Below, piece after piece: positions 41,070 through 48,743 of a DNA stretch of 51,483 bases. Each line of letters opens with the position of its first letter. Within the stretch, counting starts at the first letter, position 1. Source of the stretch: Candidatus Pelagibacter ubique HIMB058 (GTDB lineage: Bacteria; Pseudomonadota; Alphaproteobacteria; Pelagibacterales; Pelagibacteraceae). Location of the stretch: NCBI GenBank assembly GCA_000419545.1, contig ATTF01000006.1:1-51483 (forward strand). The letters are read 5' to 3'. The notes under the pieces are model-generated. The model did no database searches. It was not told the origin of the DNA and was given only the letters and a program-made list of their open reading frames with translations. The position numbers and the translations under genes are program-made.

Positions 41070-42227
41070 ATGGCCAAAATATTTAATGTTGGTTTAATTG
41101 GTTGTGGCCATATAGCGGAAACTTACTTTAGAGCACATAAATACTTTAATAATTTTAAAATTATCAAATGTGCTGACATAAATAAAAAAGCAGCCGATAA
41201 GTGTGCTAAAATTTATAAAATCAAATCAGTTCCAGTCAATGAATTGCTTAAAGATGAAAGTATAAAAGTTATACTAAATCTTACTATTCCAAAAGCTCAT
41301 TATATTATTGCAAAAAAATCTTTACTTAATAATAAACATGTTTATTCGGAGAAACCTTTAGCTGTAAGTCTGAAAGATGGAAAAGAACTTATAAAAATAG
41401 CAAAAAGAAAAAAACTATATATTGGAAATGCGCCGGACACTTTTTTAGGTGGAGGTAATCAAAAAGCAAAAGAACTGCTAGATAAAAAGGTAATTGGTAA
41501 AGTTAAATTTGGTAATGCCATCTTTGCTTTTCCGGGCGTTCAATCTTATCATCCAAATCCTGAACCTTGGTTTGCCCAAAAAGAAGGTGGTCCTGTTATT
41601 GATATGGGCCCTTATTACTTAACAGCGTTAGTGAATCTATTAGGACCCGCTGAAGAAGTTAGAAGTATTTCTGCTAAAGGTGTAGATAAAAGAGTTATAG
41701 GTATAGGACCAAAAAAAGGAAAAAGTTTTAAAGTTCAATGCCCTACAACTTATTTTTCCACGATCAAATTTAAAAATGGTTCAATAATAAGAGTTACATT
41801 ATCTTTTGATGTAATTTCACATCTAAGAAATCATATAGAGCTATATGGAGAAAAAGGATCAATGATAGTACCAGACCCTAACATGTTTGGAGGATCAGTT
41901 TTAATAAATAATAAATTAGGTAATCCTTGGAAAACTTACAAAACTAATAAGATGAAATTAGGAAAAATTAATATTAAATCTCAAAGCTCAAGAGCTAATG
42001 AATCGCCAACTAACGCAAATTATAGAGGAGTTGGACTTTCTGAAATGATTTTTTCTATACAAAATAAGAAAATTAACAAATGTAATGGTAATTTATCGCT
42101 TCATGTTCTTAACATAATTGAAGCAATTCATGTTTCTTCAAAGAAAAATAAAGCTCAAAAAATAACTGTTATGTGTGAAAAACCTAAATCTTTTACCAAT
42201 AAAGAGATTAATTCAATTATGAAATAA
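41070..42227 (+). CDS. Gfo/Idh/MocA family oxidoreductase, inositol-type pathway
   Basis: The 385-residue NAD(P)-dependent dehydrogenase has VGLIGCGHIAETYFRAHKYF (Rossmann fold), SEKPLAV (the Lys of the EKP motif) and GGPVIDMGPYYLTALVNLLGPAEEV (family C-terminal signature). It is not the IolG in this locus, which is at 45256. A likely role is to oxidise or reduce another cyclitol, for example a scyllo-inositol isomer or an inosose, or a sugar acid; this is inferred from its place right after iolD. It ends exactly where the convergent ABC transporter gene ends. Confidence 0.85.
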   Translation: MAKIFNVGLIGCGHIAETYFRAHKYFNNFKIIKCADINKKAADKCAKIYKIKSVPVNELLKDESIKVILNLTIPKAHYIIAKKSLLNNKHVYSEKPLAVSLKDGKELIKIAKRKKLYIGNAPDTFLGGGNQKAKELLDKKVIGKVKFGNAIFAFPGVQSYHPNPEPWFAQKEGGPVIDMGPYYLTALVNLLGPAEEVRSISAKGVDKRVIGIGPKKGKSFKVQCPTTYFSTIKFKNGSIIRVTLSFDVISHLRNHIELYGEKGSMIVPDPNMFGGSVLINNKLGNPWKTYKTNKMKLGKINIKSQSSRANESPTNANYRGVGLSEMIFSIQNKKINKCNGNLSLHVLNIIEAIHVSSKKNKAQKITVMCEKPKSFTNKEINSIMK

Positions 42228-43022
42228 TTAATTTGTTGAAAGTCTATTCATTTCTTTTAATTCAACTTCTAACTTATCTAATTCTTCACCTCCTGCCATC
42301 ATACTTAGAAGTTTTTCTCTAGTAATATTCTTTTTTTCATAAGTTCCTAAACTTTTACCTCTATTTAAAACAGTAAAACTGTTGCCTACAGGGTAAGCAT
42401 GATGAACGTTATGAGTAATCAAGATAACAGCTAACCCTTGTGAAGCTGCTTTAACGATATATTTTAAAACTACAGAAGCTTGATGCACTCCAAGCGCAGA
42501 AGTGGGTTCATCTAATACTAATACTTTAGCACCAAAATAAATTGCTCTACTTATTGCTAAGCACTGTCTTTCACCTCCAGACATAGTTCCTACTGCTTGA
42601 GACGGGTCTCTAACGTCAATTCCTATTTGACCCATTCTTTCTGCTGCGATCTTATTTGCTTTTTCTATGTCAAATGTTTTAAAAAAAGGAGGACCTTTTA
42701 AAGGCTCTCTACCCATAAAAAAATTTCTAGTGACACTCATTAAAGAGACCAAAGCTAAGTCCTGATAAACCGTTGCTATTCCCATGTCCAAAGCATCTTT
42801 TGGGCTATCAAAAATTGTTTTTTTACCCTCAATAATAATTTCACCTTCGTCAGGTTTGTGTACTCCTGCTAACGTTTTGATAAGAGTAGATTTTCCAGCA
42901 CCATTATCACCTAACAGACACATGATCTCTCCTTTTCTGAGCTTCATTGTTACATCCTTCAAAGCTATTACTTTTCCAAAAAATTTACTGATATTGTTAA
43001 ATTGAACTAAGTAATCTGACAT
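42228..43022 (-). CDS. CUT2-type sugar ABC transporter, ATP-binding protein
   Basis: The 264-residue protein is one ABC domain: Walker [10 protein letters not shown] (38-46), signature [10 protein letters not shown] (147-156), Walker [13 protein letters not shown] (167-178) and H-loop ITHN. Most CUT2 importers of the Rbs/Xyl type use a double-length ATPase; a single-length one resembles the FrcA type of the fructose/ribose/mannose system. It is third in the gene order binding protein, permease, ATPase, and touches the permease gene by one base. Transport of inositol or a relative is inferred from the flanking iol genes. Confidence 0.9.
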   Translation of the reverse strand: MSDYLVQFNNISKFFGKVIALKDVTMKLRKGEIMCLLGDNGAGKSTLIKTLAGVHKPDEGEIIIEGKKTIFDSPKDALDMGIATVYQDLALVSLMSVTRNFFMGREPLKGPPFFKTFDIEKANKIAAERMGQIGIDVRDPSQAVGTMSGGERQCLAISRAIYFGAKVLVLDEPTSALGVHQASVVLKYIVKAASQGLAVILITHNVHHAYPVGNSFTVLNRGKSLGTYEKKNITREKLLSMMAGGEELDKLEVELKEMNRLSTN

Positions 43023-44149
43023 TATTTACTTTCTGTTACTTTTCTTCTTATGTAATTGTTAAATATTACGGCAACTAGCATCATTGCTCCTAAAAATACT
43101 TTAAACCAATCTGTATCTACATCTGTATAGAAAATACCCATAGAAACTGTTCCAAATATTATTGCACCAAAAGCTGCACCGATTGCAGAACCATAACCAC
43201 CGGTTAACAGACATCCACCTACCACGGCTGCCGCAATTGCTTCTAATTCTTTTAAAGTTCCTCTCATTGTATCTGCAGATCCAGCATCTAGTACTTGTAT
43301 AGTCGCAAAAATAGTAGCTGCTACAGCAGTTCCAATAAATAAACTTATTTTAACTCTTCCAACAGGTACTCCAACATTATTTGCTCCGTTTTTATCTCCA
43401 CCTGATGCAAAGATCCAATTTCCATATCTAGTTTTCATCAAAATCCACGTTGAGATAATTGCTAAAGCTATAAACCATATAACTGATGGAGGAATTCCAG
43501 TAGCTAAAGGTGTTCCATCAGTTCTTAATGCTATTAAATTCATTGATCCCAACCAAGTAAATAACCATTTAAATGTGTCTGTTGCAAATATCCAAGCGAT
43601 AGGATCATTTTCAATCAAAACCCTTAGACCTGGTACTTGTGTTCGGCCTGTTATTAATCTTGTTAACGCTAAAGTAGCCCCTCTTAAAATAAAAAGCATC
43701 GCAAGTGTTACAATAAATGATGGCAATCCTGTCCTAACGACAAGTATTCCATTAAAATACCCAACTAGCACAGCCATTGAAAAAGCAAAAATAATACTCA
43801 TCCATAAAGGCCAACCCCAATAAATAGCTGGGATAGCTATACAAATTCCTGCAAAACCAATCATTGATCCGATTGACAAATCAAATTCACCGCCAATCAT
43901 TAACATTGCAGCGGCAATTGCAATTATTCCAAGATTAGCTGAAACATCTAAAAAATTTAAAATACCATAAGCACTGAACATTCCAGTGTCACCTGCGACG
44001 ATACCAAAAAAAATAAATACTAATATTGCACCACCAAGTGCACCTAACTCTGGTCTGTTTAATAAAATTTTTAATTTTGAAACTTTTTGTAGTCTTTCAT
44101 CCTGATTAAAATCAGTTTTACTTTCTATACTTTTAGATTTTGTAGACAT
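43022..44149 (-). CDS. CUT2-type sugar ABC transporter, permease
   Basis: The 375-residue membrane protein has about ten helices and the BPD_transp_2 pattern: [57 protein letters not shown] and [27 protein letters not shown]. Such permeases import pentoses, hexoses or cyclitols. Its start is 23 bases downstream of a strong hairpin that separates it from the binding-protein gene (44172-44199), so its expression is probably lower than that of the binding protein. It overlaps the ATPase gene by one base. Confidence 0.92.
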   Translation of the reverse strand: MSTKSKSIESKTDFNQDERLQKVSKLKILLNRPELGALGGAILVFIFFGIVAGDTGMFSAYGILNFLDVSANLGIIAIAAAMLMIGGEFDLSIGSMIGFAGICIAIPAIYWGWPLWMSIIFAFSMAVLVGYFNGILVVRTGLPSFIVTLAMLFILRGATLALTRLITGRTQVPGLRVLIENDPIAWIFATDTFKWLFTWLGSMNLIALRTDGTPLATGIPPSVIWFIALAIISTWILMKTRYGNWIFASGGDKNGANNVGVPVGRVKISLFIGTAVAATIFATIQVLDAGSADTMRGTLKELEAIAAAVVGGCLLTGGYGSAIGAAFGAIIFGTVSMGIFYTDVDTDWFKVFLGAMMLVAVIFNNYIRRKVTESK

Positions 44150-44160
44150 ATTTAATAAAA

Positions 44161-44199
44161 CTTTAAAAAAAAAGGCCTAGTGAAAATTCACTAGGCCTT
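44161..44199 (-). terminator. Strong intrinsic terminator between binding-protein and permease genes
   Basis: The arms AAGGCCTAGTGAA (44172-44184) and TTCACTAGGCCTT (44187-44199) are perfect inverted copies with a 2-base centre. Read in the minus-strand direction the hairpin is followed by nine T (44173-44165), giving a textbook intrinsic terminator. It sits 12 bases past the stop of the binding-protein gene and 22 bases before the permease ATG, so it should cut most read-through and set a high binding-protein to permease ratio. Confidence 0.9.
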
Positions 44200-44211
44200 C
44201 TTAATATATTT

Positions 44212-45135
44212 TTATCTATAACCTTGAGCAGCCCATTTAATTACACTCTTAGCATTCTGAGGTGTAACAAAACCAGGTCCTGTCATAACTACACCAGCTG
44301 GCATAGTTCCATATCTCATATATTGAGCAAAGATAGATATAGGTAAATAACCTTGTAAGTACTGTTGTTGATCAATTAAGAACTCAACTTTTCCAGCAGC
44401 AGCAGCTTTAAGCATTCCTGGAGACATATCAAATGTTCCAAGTTTAACGCTTCCAACTTTTCCAGCTGACTCTAATGCTTTAAGAGCAGCTTCACCTGCT
44501 AGACCAGCTCCTAATGTAAGGATAGTGTCGTATCCACCACCTAATTTAGCAGCTACAGCTTTTTGAATTTCAGTTGGGTCATTTGATGTTCCTAATATTT
44601 CTACAGAACCACCAAAACCTTTTTTGAAACCAGCACATCTTCTATCTAAAGCAACGTTACCAACTTCGTGGTTAACACATAATGCTTTTTTTCCACCAGC
44701 AGCTTTCATTTTTTGTCCGCCACCTACTCCTGCTTCAAATTCAGTTTGACCTACGTGAGCACTAATTCCTAGTTTCATGTAGTCATCTGAACCAGAGTTC
44801 ATAGAAATTACTGGGATACCAGCAGATATTGCAGCTTTAACAGATTTACCTAAAGCGGCAGCATCTGGTAAAGTTATTACGATACCTTTTGGCTTTTGAG
44901 AAACAGCGTTATCTATTAATTTTGCCATTTCAACCATATCAAATGTTGCTGGAGCAGTGTATTTGCAAGATATTTTCATATCTTTACAAGCTTTATCTAC
45001 ACCGTTTTTAGCAACTGACCAGAAAGGGTCATTAGCTTGCCCGTGTGACACAACAATAATATCAACCGCTAAAGCAGCAACTGATGTCATCGCCCATGTT
45101 AAAAGAGCAGCAATTGTTAAGTATACTTTTTTCAT
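44212..45135 (-). CDS. CUT2-type ABC transporter, periplasmic sugar-binding protein
   Basis: The 307-residue protein has a signal peptide (MKKVYLTIAALLTWAMTSVAALA) then a type I periplasmic-binding fold of the LacI/RbsB kind: VDIIVVSHGQANDPFWSVAKNG, VITLPDAAALGKSVKAAISAGIPVISMNSG and GVVMTGPGFV near the C-terminus. I start at ATG 45135 because a good Shine-Dalgarno AGAGGG lies 8 bases before it and the signal peptide is then normal; a frame back to 45204 adds a non-signal tract. It is the first gene of the transporter, followed by a strong terminator. Ligand inferred as inositol or a relative. Confidence 0.92.
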   Translation of the reverse strand: MKKVYLTIAALLTWAMTSVAALAVDIIVVSHGQANDPFWSVAKNGVDKACKDMKISCKYTAPATFDMVEMAKLIDNAVSQKPKGIVITLPDAAALGKSVKAAISAGIPVISMNSGSDDYMKLGISAHVGQTEFEAGVGGGQKMKAAGGKKALCVNHEVGNVALDRRCAGFKKGFGGSVEILGTSNDPTEIQKAVAAKLGGGYDTILTLGAGLAGEAALKALESAGKVGSVKLGTFDMSPGMLKAAAAGKVEFLIDQQQYLQGYLPISIFAQYMRYGTMPAGVVMTGPGFVTPQNAKSVIKWAAQGYR

Positions 45136-45140
45136 TATTA

Positions 45141-45150
45141 TTTCCCTCTT
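45141..45150 (-). promoter_or_regulatory. Strong Shine-Dalgarno for the binding-protein gene
   Basis: On the minus strand AAGAGGGAAA (45150-45141) includes AGAGGG, 8 bases before ATG 45135. Good Shine-Dalgarno sequences are rare ahead of genes in this window, so its presence fits a highly translated transporter gene and decides the start. Confidence 0.7.
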
Positions 45151-45255
45151 TATTATTGTTATTAAAAGTTGAGGCATTAAAACAAAAAAAAAGATTAATA
45201 TCAAAAAAAAATATTTTCATACAACCTGAGGTATGTAGAAAAAGTATTGAGTGTA

Positions 45256-46248
45256 TTAAATTTTTATCGTTTTTTTTGATTTCAAAGATTTATATGCAGC
45301 ATTAGCTAATTTCAATGCAATATAACCATCTTCAAAAGTTGATCTAGATTTAATTTTATTTTTATGAAGAGAGATTAATTCTTTAAGCTGAATATTGTAA
45401 GCATCATTGTAACGTTCAATAAAAAAATTTAAGAATGGTTTTTGAGAATTAGTCAGACTTGAATTAAATAACTCTGTTGCGTTTTCTTTTTTGTTTCCAG
45501 AGATTAGCATTCCTTTTTTGCCAAATAGTTCAACTCTCTGATCATAACCAAAAGAACAATGTCTTGAATTAGTGATAACGCATATTACTCCTTTTTTTGA
45601 TTTCATAGTAACTACTGCTAATTCATGATCTTTTATTTTCTTATAAAAAGGTGTGAATGATGAAGTAAATGCATGAATCTCCATAATTTCATCTTTACCT
45701 AAATACAATCTACATAAATCAAAGTCATGGATCATCATATCTCTGAAAATTCCACCCGAGGATCTTAGGTAAGATGTTGCTGGCGGGGCTGGATCCCTGC
45801 TTGTAATAATAATTTTTTCTAATTTTCCTATTTTATTTTTGTCTAAATCTTTTTTTAATGAAAAATGCCCAGGATCATATCTCCTATTAAATCCTAATTG
45901 GATTTTAGGTTTTAGTTTTTTTACTTTTTTTAATGTTTTTATAATTTTATTGATATTAAGATCTAAAGGTTTTTCACAAAAAATTGTTTTTTTTCTTTTC
46001 ATCCCTTCTTCAATAAATTTTATGTGTGTATTTGTAGGGCTAGAAATAAAAACTATATCAACTTTTTTATCGTTAAAAATTATATTATAATTTTTTTCAA
46101 TCTTACATCCGTATAGCTTTTTTGCTTTATTGCTTAACTGATCGATTTTTTCGTAAACATAAAGTAATTTTATTTCTTTATTTTTAGTAAGATTTTCAGC
46201 ATGCATTTGACCTATACGTCCAAATCCGAATAAAGCTACATTGATCAT
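45256..46248 (-). CDS. iolG: Inositol 2-dehydrogenase
   Basis: The 330-residue Gfo/Idh/MocA protein has the IolG pattern: VALFGFGRIGQMHAENL (NAD site), FCEKPLD (catalytic Lys), LGFNRRYDPGH, GGIFRDMMIHDFDLCRLYLG (catalytic Asp/His region) and NSRHCSFGYDQRVELFG. It oxidises myo-inositol to 2-keto-myo-inositol (scyllo-inosose), the first step of the pathway. It is divergent from iolE across a 54-base gap that contains a 35-bp palindrome. The transporter binding-protein gene lies downstream on the same strand after 120 bases. Confidence 0.92.
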   Translation of the reverse strand: MINVALFGFGRIGQMHAENLTKNKEIKLLYVYEKIDQLSNKAKKLYGCKIEKNYNIIFNDKKVDIVFISSPTNTHIKFIEEGMKRKKTIFCEKPLDLNINKIIKTLKKVKKLKPKIQLGFNRRYDPGHFSLKKDLDKNKIGKLEKIIITSRDPAPPATSYLRSSGGIFRDMMIHDFDLCRLYLGKDEIMEIHAFTSSFTPFYKKIKDHELAVVTMKSKKGVICVITNSRHCSFGYDQRVELFGKKGMLISGNKKENATELFNSSLTNSQKPFLNFFIERYNDAYNIQLKELISLHKNKIKSRSTFEDGYIALKLANAAYKSLKSKKTIKI

Positions 46249-46255
46249 ATTTTTT

Positions 46256-46290
46256 GTATTAAGTTGATATTTGTAATATAAACTTAATAC
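46256..46290. promoter_or_regulatory. 35-bp near-perfect palindrome between iolG and iolE
   Basis: The halves GTATTAAGTT-G-ATATT (46256-46271) and AATAT-A-AACTTAATAC (46275-46290) are inverted copies, 15 of 16 pairs matching, around the 3-base centre TGT. It covers almost the whole 54-base divergent gap, so it overlaps any promoters for both genes. It is most likely the operator of a dimeric or tetrameric repressor of the iol genes. A related half-site pair lies between the ALDH gene and iolD. Confidence 0.65.
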
Positions 46291-46302
46291 TTTATTAAAA
46301 TT

Positions 46303-47202
46303 ATGTCTATAAAATTAGGTATAGCCCCTATAGCATGGAGCAATGATGATATGCCAGAATTAGGTAGCGATACTACATTAGAGCAATGTTTATATGAAGC
46401 AAGCAAAGCTGGTTTTACTGGTATAGAGTCAGGTGGTAAATTTCCTAAAAATTCAAAAGAATTAATACCGAAACTGGAGAAAGAAAATTTACAACTTTGT
46501 TCTGGATGGTATGGAGCAACACTTTTAAAAAATACTCCAAAAGAAGAATTTGAATTAATGCGTGAACAGATGGATTTGTTCAAAGATTGTAAATCTCCAT
46601 GCATGGTATTTGCTGAGGTAACAAATTCTGTGCAAGGTGATCCGAAAACACCTTTGTCAAAAAAACCTAAACTTTCAGAAGATGAGTGGAAATTACTTAT
46701 ATCTAGGATAAATGAAATAAGTAAAATGATGATAGATGAAAATATGCCTCTCGCTTATCATCATCATATGGGAACAGTCATTGAAACAGAGGATGAAACT
46801 AGGAGATTAATAGAAAGTACTAGTGATAGCGTAAAATTATTAATTGATACTGGTCACATGTTATTTGCAGGTGGAAACTCAATTAAACTGACCGAAGATT
46901 TCATGGAAAGAATAATCCATGTTCATTGTAAAGATATTCGTAAAGGTGTTTTAGAAAAATCATTAAAAAATGATAGCACCTTCCGGCAAGCTTTTCTTGA
47001 TGGCGTTTTCACAGTTCCAGGTGATGGATGCATTGACTATAAGCCTTTCTTAACAGTTTTAAAAAATAAGAATTATGAAGGTTGGCTTGTAGTTGAAGCA
47101 GAGCAAGACCCAGCAAAGGCTAATCCATTTGAATACGCAAAAATTGGTTATAATTATTTAAGTAAAACTGCTAAAGAATGTGGGTTTAATATAATTAGTT
47201 AA
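46303..47202 (+). CDS. iolE: Inosose dehydratase
   Basis: The 299-residue xylose isomerase-like TIM barrel begins LGIAPIAWSNDDMPELGSDTTLEQCLYEASKAGFTGIESGGKFP, which is diagnostic of IolE, and has AYHHHMGTVIET, LLIDTGHMLFAGG, IIHVHCKDIRKG and VPGDGCIDYKPFL as metal and substrate residues. It dehydrates 2-keto-myo-inositol to trihydroxycyclohexanedione, the substrate of IolD. It is divergent from iolG and its stop overlaps the stop of the convergent 169-residue protein gene. Confidence 0.95.
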   Translation: MSIKLGIAPIAWSNDDMPELGSDTTLEQCLYEASKAGFTGIESGGKFPKNSKELIPKLEKENLQLCSGWYGATLLKNTPKEEFELMREQMDLFKDCKSPCMVFAEVTNSVQGDPKTPLSKKPKLSEDEWKLLISRINEISKMMIDENMPLAYHHHMGTVIETEDETRRLIESTSDSVKLLIDTGHMLFAGGNSIKLTEDFMERIIHVHCKDIRKGVLEKSLKNDSTFRQAFLDGVFTVPGDGCIDYKPFLTVLKNKNYEGWLVVEAEQDPAKANPFEYAKIGYNYLSKTAKECGFNIIS

Positions 47203-47708
47203 CGATAAGCAGACACAAGTTCATTATTTCCAGCAGCTACACACGGCGATTTAACGCAAGTGCCTATCACCCACTCAGATCCAGCTTCTGACTCAAAATT
47301 GCTTTCTGAGACAAAGATAATACCTTTATCTGTGGATTGACCGGCTTTACCTTCTGCTTGAATTCTAGGATCTTGTGATGTTTGTATTAGAGGCTTATCA
47401 ATATTGTAAGGATTATTAAGTTTTATGTTATTCAAAATATGATTAACAATTTTTGAAGATATCCAAGCTGAATTACAATTGTCACCCCATAAAGTAGTGC
47501 CTTCTTCATTTGAACTGCATTCATTAACTTGATTATTAATAAATTCTACAACGAGTTTATGGTTAGCTTTTATATCGTTAGCTTTTTGTACAACTGCCGA
47601 TCGTGTAGACGCGGTCCAAACTAACATTATAATGACATAGGCAAGTGAACTTAAAACTAAAGCTTCAAGAGGACCAAAATTTTTTAATCTTCTTCTTAAA
47701 TTAATCAT
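47199..47708 (-). CDS. Unrecognised single-pass membrane protein with four Cys
   Basis: The 169-residue protein has one N-terminal hydrophobic segment (about residues 13-33, FGPLEALVLSSLAYVIIMLVW) after the basic LRRRLKN, so the rest is probably outside the cytoplasm. It contains C64, C78, C151 and C156, which could form disulfides, and a NPYN motif near residue 100. The layout (long N-terminal helix, small Cys-containing exported domain) recalls type IV pilin-like proteins, but the Glu+5 rule is not met, so I do not assign it. The ATG overlaps the 2-hydroxyacid dehydrogenase stop by 4 bases (ATGA). Confidence 0.7.
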   Translation of the reverse strand: MINLRRRLKNFGPLEALVLSSLAYVIIMLVWTASTRSAVVQKANDIKANHKLVVEFINNQVNECSSNEEGTTLWGDNCNSAWISSKIVNHILNNIKLNNPYNIDKPLIQTSQDPRIQAEGKAGQSTDKGIIFVSESNFESEAGSEWVIGTCVKSPCVAAGNNELVSAYR

Positions 47709-48661
47709 ATTTTTACAATCATTGATTTATCTATTTTATTTTCAAAAAAATCAATAATATTTTTAGTTGTTTCTAAGGACATTCTTGATTTACATTCATT
47801 AGTAAAAGTTGCTGAATGTGGACTCAATAAAACTTTATTGTTTTTTAATAATGGATTGTTTTTATCAACTGGTTCCTTTTCAAAGACATCTAACCCAGCA
47901 CCAAAAATAATTCTTTCGTTAATTGCTTTATCTAAATCAGCTTCATTAATTATCCCACCCCGAGATGTATTTATTATAATCGCAGTATCTTTCATTGTTT
48001 TGAGTTTAGAATAATTAAGCATATTTTTTGTTTTTTCTGTTAAAGGGACATGTAAAGATAAATAATCACATGTTTTTAATCCATCATCTAAATCTTCAAC
48101 TTTAGATCCTCCAAATTTTTTGATTATATCCTCTGAAACAAATGGATCAAAAATTTTTACTTTCATATCAAAACCTAAGCATCTTTTGATTAAACTTTTT
48201 CCTATTCTCCCAAAACCTAATATTAATATTTCTTTATTAAATAATTCTAAAGTTTCTATTTGAGATGCGTTTTTTTTAAAATTTCCAGATCTTACTTCAT
48301 TATCATACCGGTTTATGCTTTTTGAAATAGACATCATCATGTAAATAACATGTTCTGCCACTGCTACAGCATTTGCTGTTGCTGTTATTAGAAGAGAAAT
48401 ATTTTTCTTTTTAATATAATTTAGATCTACATTATCATAACCGACACCATGTCTAGAGATAACTTTGAGTTTTGGACAATGTTTGAGAATATTTTCATTA
48501 AGTTTTGAAACTCTTAGTGTACATGCATCAAATTCTGGAAGCTTTTTTATTAAATTATCTTCTGAAACGTCTGTAATTAATTCATACTCATAACCTTGGC
48601 TCTTTTTAAGTAACTCTAAGCCAACATCATGTATTTTTTCAATTATAGCGATTTTTTTCAT
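47705..48661 (-). CDS. D-isomer specific 2-hydroxyacid dehydrogenase (SerA-like)
   Basis: The 318-residue enzyme has a Rossmann NAD site ILILGFGRIGKSLIKRCLGF, the Arg of INTSRGGIINEADL and the His of LLSPHSATFTNEC, typical of the SerA/hydroxypyruvate reductase family. The C-terminal ACT domain of E. coli-type SerA is absent. It may be a phosphoglycerate dehydrogenase or act on another 2-hydroxy acid; family motifs cannot decide. It lies 7 bases after tRNA-Glu on the same strand and is coupled to the 169-residue protein gene. Confidence 0.85.
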   Translation of the reverse strand: MKKIAIIEKIHDVGLELLKKSQGYEYELITDVSEDNLIKKLPEFDACTLRVSKLNENILKHCPKLKVISRHGVGYDNVDLNYIKKKNISLLITATANAVAVAEHVIYMMMSISKSINRYDNEVRSGNFKKNASQIETLELFNKEILILGFGRIGKSLIKRCLGFDMKVKIFDPFVSEDIIKKFGGSKVEDLDDGLKTCDYLSLHVPLTEKTKNMLNYSKLKTMKDTAIIINTSRGGIINEADLDKAINERIIFGAGLDVFEKEPVDKNNPLLKNNKVLLSPHSATFTNECKSRMSLETTKNIIDFFENKIDKSMIVKI

Positions 48662-48668
48662 AGAATTT

Positions 48669-48743
48669 TGGCGGTCCCAAGGGGAATCGAACCCCTCTTT
48701 GTTGGATGAAAACCAACTGTCCTAACCGATAGACGATGGGACC
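48669..48743 (-). tRNA. tRNA-Glu (UUC), overlapping the recJ 3' end
   Basis: Read on the minus strand: acceptor GGTCCCA/TGGGACC, D arm with TATCGGTTAGGAC, anticodon stem GTTGG/CCAAC with loop TTTTCAT (anticodon TTC), T arm AGGGGTTCGATTCCCCT, G73 and an encoded CCA at 48671-48669. The recJ reading frame runs on into the first 22 bases of this gene and stops in its D arm. Confidence 0.98.

Noticed and set aside
45136-45204. N-terminal extension of the sugar-binding protein
   Set aside because: The extension would precede a normal signal peptide and bypass a good Shine-Dalgarno placed for ATG 45135.
45218-45235. CATAC...GTATG inverted repeat upstream of the binding-protein gene
   Set aside because: Only 5-base arms match and the centre is poor; it does not resemble the iolG/iolE palindrome, so no operator is called.
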